From JBNAVY01 sp049700195 (GTDB lineage Bacteria; Bacillota; Thermoanaerobacteria; Thermoanaerobacterales; Thermoanaerobacteraceae), in assembly GCA_049700195.1 (NCBI GenBank), contig JBNAVY010000002.1, forward strand, positions 1-64,000: a stretch of 64,000 nucleotides of DNA, read 5' to 3'. A program made the position numbers and the translations under genes. How positions within the stretch are numbered: the stretch's first letter is position 1; the number at the start of each line of letters is the position of its first letter. Under the pieces are notes generated by a model that was not told the DNA's origin, made no database searches, and saw only the letters and a program-made list of their open reading frames with translations. This document shows positions 61,794-64,000 of the stretch, piece after piece.

Positions 61794-62939
61794 TTAAAAT
61801 TTAATATTTTCAAAACCTCCAAAGATTTCTTTCATATTATTATACACGTTTTTACCCTTTTCACCAAAAAATAATGTGTATATTTCATCTGCTTTTTGCT
61901 CAGGATTAACATCTTTAAATTGTTCTTTATATAGTATTTTGCCCGCCCAATATGAATCAGCAAGAGCTGTTTCAATATTTGTTGTATATTGATTATATGG
62001 AAGCATACCATATACTTGATTATTTTTAACAGCTTTTAAACTTCTATAAAAATCAGGATTTTTTTGATAATCTTGCTTTACTAAATTAAAATTTCCTTCA
62101 TCAATAAAAATGATATCTGGGTTCCATGATAATAATTTTTCTCTTTCTATAATTATACTGCCTTTTTGTCCTAGAGTATCTGCTACATTTTTTGCATGAA
62201 CTGCTGCAAAAGGAGGATAATTGCCTTGCGTACTTTCTATACCATGCCCACCTTTAAAACCAAGAGCACCTATATAAACTGTAAGTTTTTTATCTTCAGG
62301 GATATCCTTTGTTTTATTATTTAAATCAATTTCAATATCTTTTATTTGATTTATCAATTCATTAGCTCTACTTTCTTTGCCCATTATTTTACCAATAATA
62401 TTTAAAGAAGTATACACATCATTATCAAATGTACCTAATTTACCATAACTTAAAACAACTACAGGGATACCTGTTTTTGCTTGTAAATCATCAGCTTTTG
62501 ACTTGTCAAGAAGAGAAACTACAAATATTACATCAGGATTTACCTGAACTAGTTTTTCTGCATCAGGTGCAGAATCTGGACCTCCCTGACCAATAACAGG
62601 CATATTTTTAAATTCATCATGAAAAACCATATTATAAGTACGTCCATCTGTAAGCTTTTTATCAATGTTTTCAATCCCTGCTACTCTATCAACACCATCA
62701 ATATATGTAATAAGCCTTAAAGCACCTGGACCAATACCAACGACTTTTTTAACGGGAAGTTTTAATTCGACTTGTCGTCCTGATAAATCTGTTACTGTAA
62801 TAGTTTGTGATTGTTTCTCTGAAACTTTTGGGACTTGTTTACTGCTTTGAGATTCTTTGTTGCTGCAAGCTGTTAAAGAAATAACAGCAATAAGAATAAT
62901 AGATAGCAAAATGTTAATTTTTTTTAATAATTTAGACAT
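61794..62939 (-). CDS. Iron-chelate/cobalamin-type ABC transporter binding lipoprotein
   Basis: A 381-residue substrate-binding lipoprotein. The signal peptide ends in SLTAC, with Cys25 as anchor, followed by a Ser/Gln/Lys linker and the TroA/FecB-type two-lobe fold (TVTDLSGRQVELKLPVKKV, VNPDVIFVV, GHGIESTQGNYPPFA). It is the first gene of the three-gene transporter operon, with a GGAGG ribosome binding site. The substrate could be an iron siderophore, haem or corrinoid. A GTATAC-type palindrome upstream is shared with the DUF1847 gene. Confidence 0.9.
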   Translation of the reverse strand: MSKLLKKINILLSIILIAVISLTACSNKESQSSKQVPKVSEKQSQTITVTDLSGRQVELKLPVKKVVGIGPGALRLITYIDGVDRVAGIENIDKKLTDGRTYNMVFHDEFKNMPVIGQGGPDSAPDAEKLVQVNPDVIFVVSLLDKSKADDLQAKTGIPVVVLSYGKLGTFDNDVYTSLNIIGKIMGKESRANELINQIKDIEIDLNNKTKDIPEDKKLTVYIGALGFKGGHGIESTQGNYPPFAAVHAKNVADTLGQKGSIIIEREKLLSWNPDIIFIDEGNFNLVKQDYQKNPDFYRSLKAVKNNQVYGMLPYNQYTTNIETALADSYWAGKILYKEQFKDVNPEQKADEIYTLFFGEKGKNVYNNMKEIFGGFENIKF

Positions 62940-63035
62940 TTTAAAACCTCCATATATAAATTTAATAACTAAACTGTATAATGTATACTATCATACAATT
63001 AGTGTTACTTTTTTTAAAATTATAACACGTTTTAT

Positions 63036-63103
63036 AAAATAAAACAATATATAAAATAAAAAAGGCTAATTAGCCTTTTTTATTTTATATATTGTTTTAT
63101 TTT
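63036..63103. terminator. 68-base perfect palindrome between the oxidoreductase and ABC operon
   Basis: Each arm is 34 bases, with GGCTAATTAGCC at the centre and AT-rich outer arms, and no mismatch. Its edge touches the stop codon of the oxidoreductase gene, so it acts as its terminator. The length is far beyond the need for termination. Confidence 0.75.
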
Positions 63104-64000
63104 TACATTTTTGAAACAGCATCTAAAGCTGCTGCATTTATTGGATATGATACCGGTGAAGCTGTTAACAAAGGATGTGTAGCAACTTGGAAAGTATTTA
63201 ATTCAGATGCTGTAACACCCTTTTGAATTGCAAGGCTTAAAATATTTATCATTTCACCTATACTTTCTCCTCCTGAAATCTGTGCACCTATTATAACACC
63301 AGAATATCTTGAAAATATAAGCTTCATTTTTATATTTTTAGCATTTGGAAGTGACCCTGGGTGTTTATCCATTGTAGTAAATTCACCTATAACCATATCA
63401 AAACCTTCTGCTTTTGCTTGGGTTTCTGTCAAACCAGCTGCTGCAAATGCAATCCCATCTATTTTTGTTGAAAATGCACTTATTGTTCCTTTATTTTCCT
63501 TTACAAGCCTTAATGTGAATACATTTACTCCTGCTATTTTAGCTTCATTTGCTGCAGTAGATGCTAAAAGTATTGGTACATTTTTCCTTGTAAAGAAACA
63601 CTTCTTTTCTGCACAGTCGCCAACAGCAAATATATTTGGTTCGCTTGTTCTCATATACTCATCTACTATTATTGCTCCTCTTTCATTTATCTTTAAACCT
63701 GCCGATTTAGCTAATTCTGAATTTGGTTTTACACCTAAGCCAAGAATTACTATATCCGCTTTTATTTTTTCACCATTATCAAATTCAATTTCCTGAACTT
63801 TTTTATCCCCTAAAATTTTTGATACTTTTGTATTTGTTTTTATTATAATTCCAGCATCTTTTAAAACTTTTTCTGCCATATCACTATATTCTGGATCAAA
63901 AGCCTGCCACAAAAGTTTATTAGCAACTTCTACAATTGTAACATTTTTCCCCAGCATTTTAATTTGCTCAGCCATTTCAACACCAATAAAACCACCACCT
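63103..64000 (-). CDS. FAD-dependent pyridine-nucleotide oxidoreductase, NADH oxidase/CoA-disulfide reductase type (5' truncated)
   Basis: The frame is open to the right edge. The visible 298 residues start in the NAD-binding GGGFIGVEMAEQ loop and include IVILGLGVKPNSELAKSAGL, the FAD contact IFAVGDCAEKKC, and a C-terminal dimerisation domain with ATHPLLTASPVSYPINAAA. It belongs to the group of NADH oxidases, CoA-disulfide reductases and NADH-dependent peroxidase-like enzymes. The active-site cysteine that would separate these lies outside the window. It likely protects this anaerobe from oxygen. Confidence 0.88.
   Translation of the reverse strand, partial: GGGFIGVEMAEQIKMLGKNVTIVEVANKLLWQAFDPEYSDMAEKVLKDAGIIIKTNTKVSKILGDKKVQEIEFDNGEKIKADIVILGLGVKPNSELAKSAGLKINERGAIIVDEYMRTSEPNIFAVGDCAEKKCFFTRKNVPILLASTAANEAKIAGVNVFTLRLVKENKGTISAFSTKIDGIAFAAAGLTETQAKAEGFDMVIGEFTTMDKHPGSLPNAKNIKMKLIFSRYSGVIIGAQISGGESIGEMINILSLAIQKGVTASELNTFQVATHPLLTASPVSYPINAAALDAVSKM

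Noticed and set aside
1..64000. CRISPR arrays, tRNA or rRNA genes, insertion sequences with intact transposase
   Set aside because: None was seen on either strand; no regularly spaced direct repeats, cloverleaf sequences or DDE/HUH transposase motifs could be recognised by reading.

Overview
The window looks like chromosome of a low-GC, anaerobic, endospore-forming, starch-using Firmicute. The AT-rich codon use, the murB/rapZ/yvcK/whiA/HPr/dnaE/pfkA/pyk set, an oxygen-sensitive class III ribonucleotide reductase, a YtrH/YtrI-like sporulation pair, Feo-type ferrous iron uptake, and a glucoamylase plus maltodextrin system together suggest the Thermoanaerobacterium/Thermoanaerobacter group. That placement is inference; no rRNA or tRNA gene was seen. 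Most genes lie on the minus strand.

Region by region: (1) 1-5.2 kb is an accessory island: the start of a gene that runs off the left edge, a small HTH gene, and a complete restriction-modification system with one large endonuclease facing two different N6-adenine-type methyltransferases and a second HTH gene. (2) 5.2-18.8 kb holds core genes: rlmD-type rRNA methylase, a lipoprotein glucoamylase, a thioesterase, pyk, pfkA, dnaE, a CBS-DRTGG regulator, HPr and whiA. (3) 18.9-28.7 kb holds a cyclomaltodextrinase, rodZ, two 2-hydroxyacyl-CoA-dehydratase-type proteins, and a maltodextrin operon (amylase, binding protein, two permeases). It separates whiA from yvcK. (4) 28.7-36.7 kb: yvcK, rapZ, a PHP hydrolase, murB, a tiny zinc-ribbon gene, ytrH/ytrI, a patatin, an isochorismatase-fold hydrolase, a thioesterase and a PAP2 phosphatase. 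(5) 36.8-51.5 kb: two HD-GYP proteins and one PAS-GGDEF-HD-GYP protein, an OmpR-type two-component pair, DedA, a DUF134 regulator, nrdG/nrdD under a cobalamin riboswitch, a Fur-family regulator, an amino acid permease and alr. (6) 51.5-58.5 kb is an iron block: a Fur-boxed feoA-feoA-feoB operon with its Cys-rich accessory peptide, followed by a DtxR-like regulator fused to a FeoA domain, a second divergent FeoB, and two RecA/KaiC-fold proteins whose Walker motifs are both degenerate. (7) 58.5-64 kb: a DUF1847 protein, TrmO, a FecBCD-type metal-chelate/cobalamin ABC transporter, and the C-terminal part of an NAD(P)H:FAD oxidoreductase.

Starch use forms a coherent circuit: extracellular amylase and glucoamylase lipoproteins, an ABC importer and an intracellular cyclomaltodextrinase feed PfkA and pyruvate kinase, and the glucoamylase and amylase promoters carry the same LacI-type operator. 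The most promising candidate for an undescribed system is the DtxR-FeoB2-KaiC-like-KaiC-like operon (51.5-55.5 kb). The restriction enzyme with two PD-(D/E)XK-like sites is second. Two small genes too short for usual gene finders were recovered by eye (a zinc ribbon at 32.4 kb and a FeoB-associated peptide at 55.5 kb), and many start codons were moved inward on ribosome-binding-site evidence.
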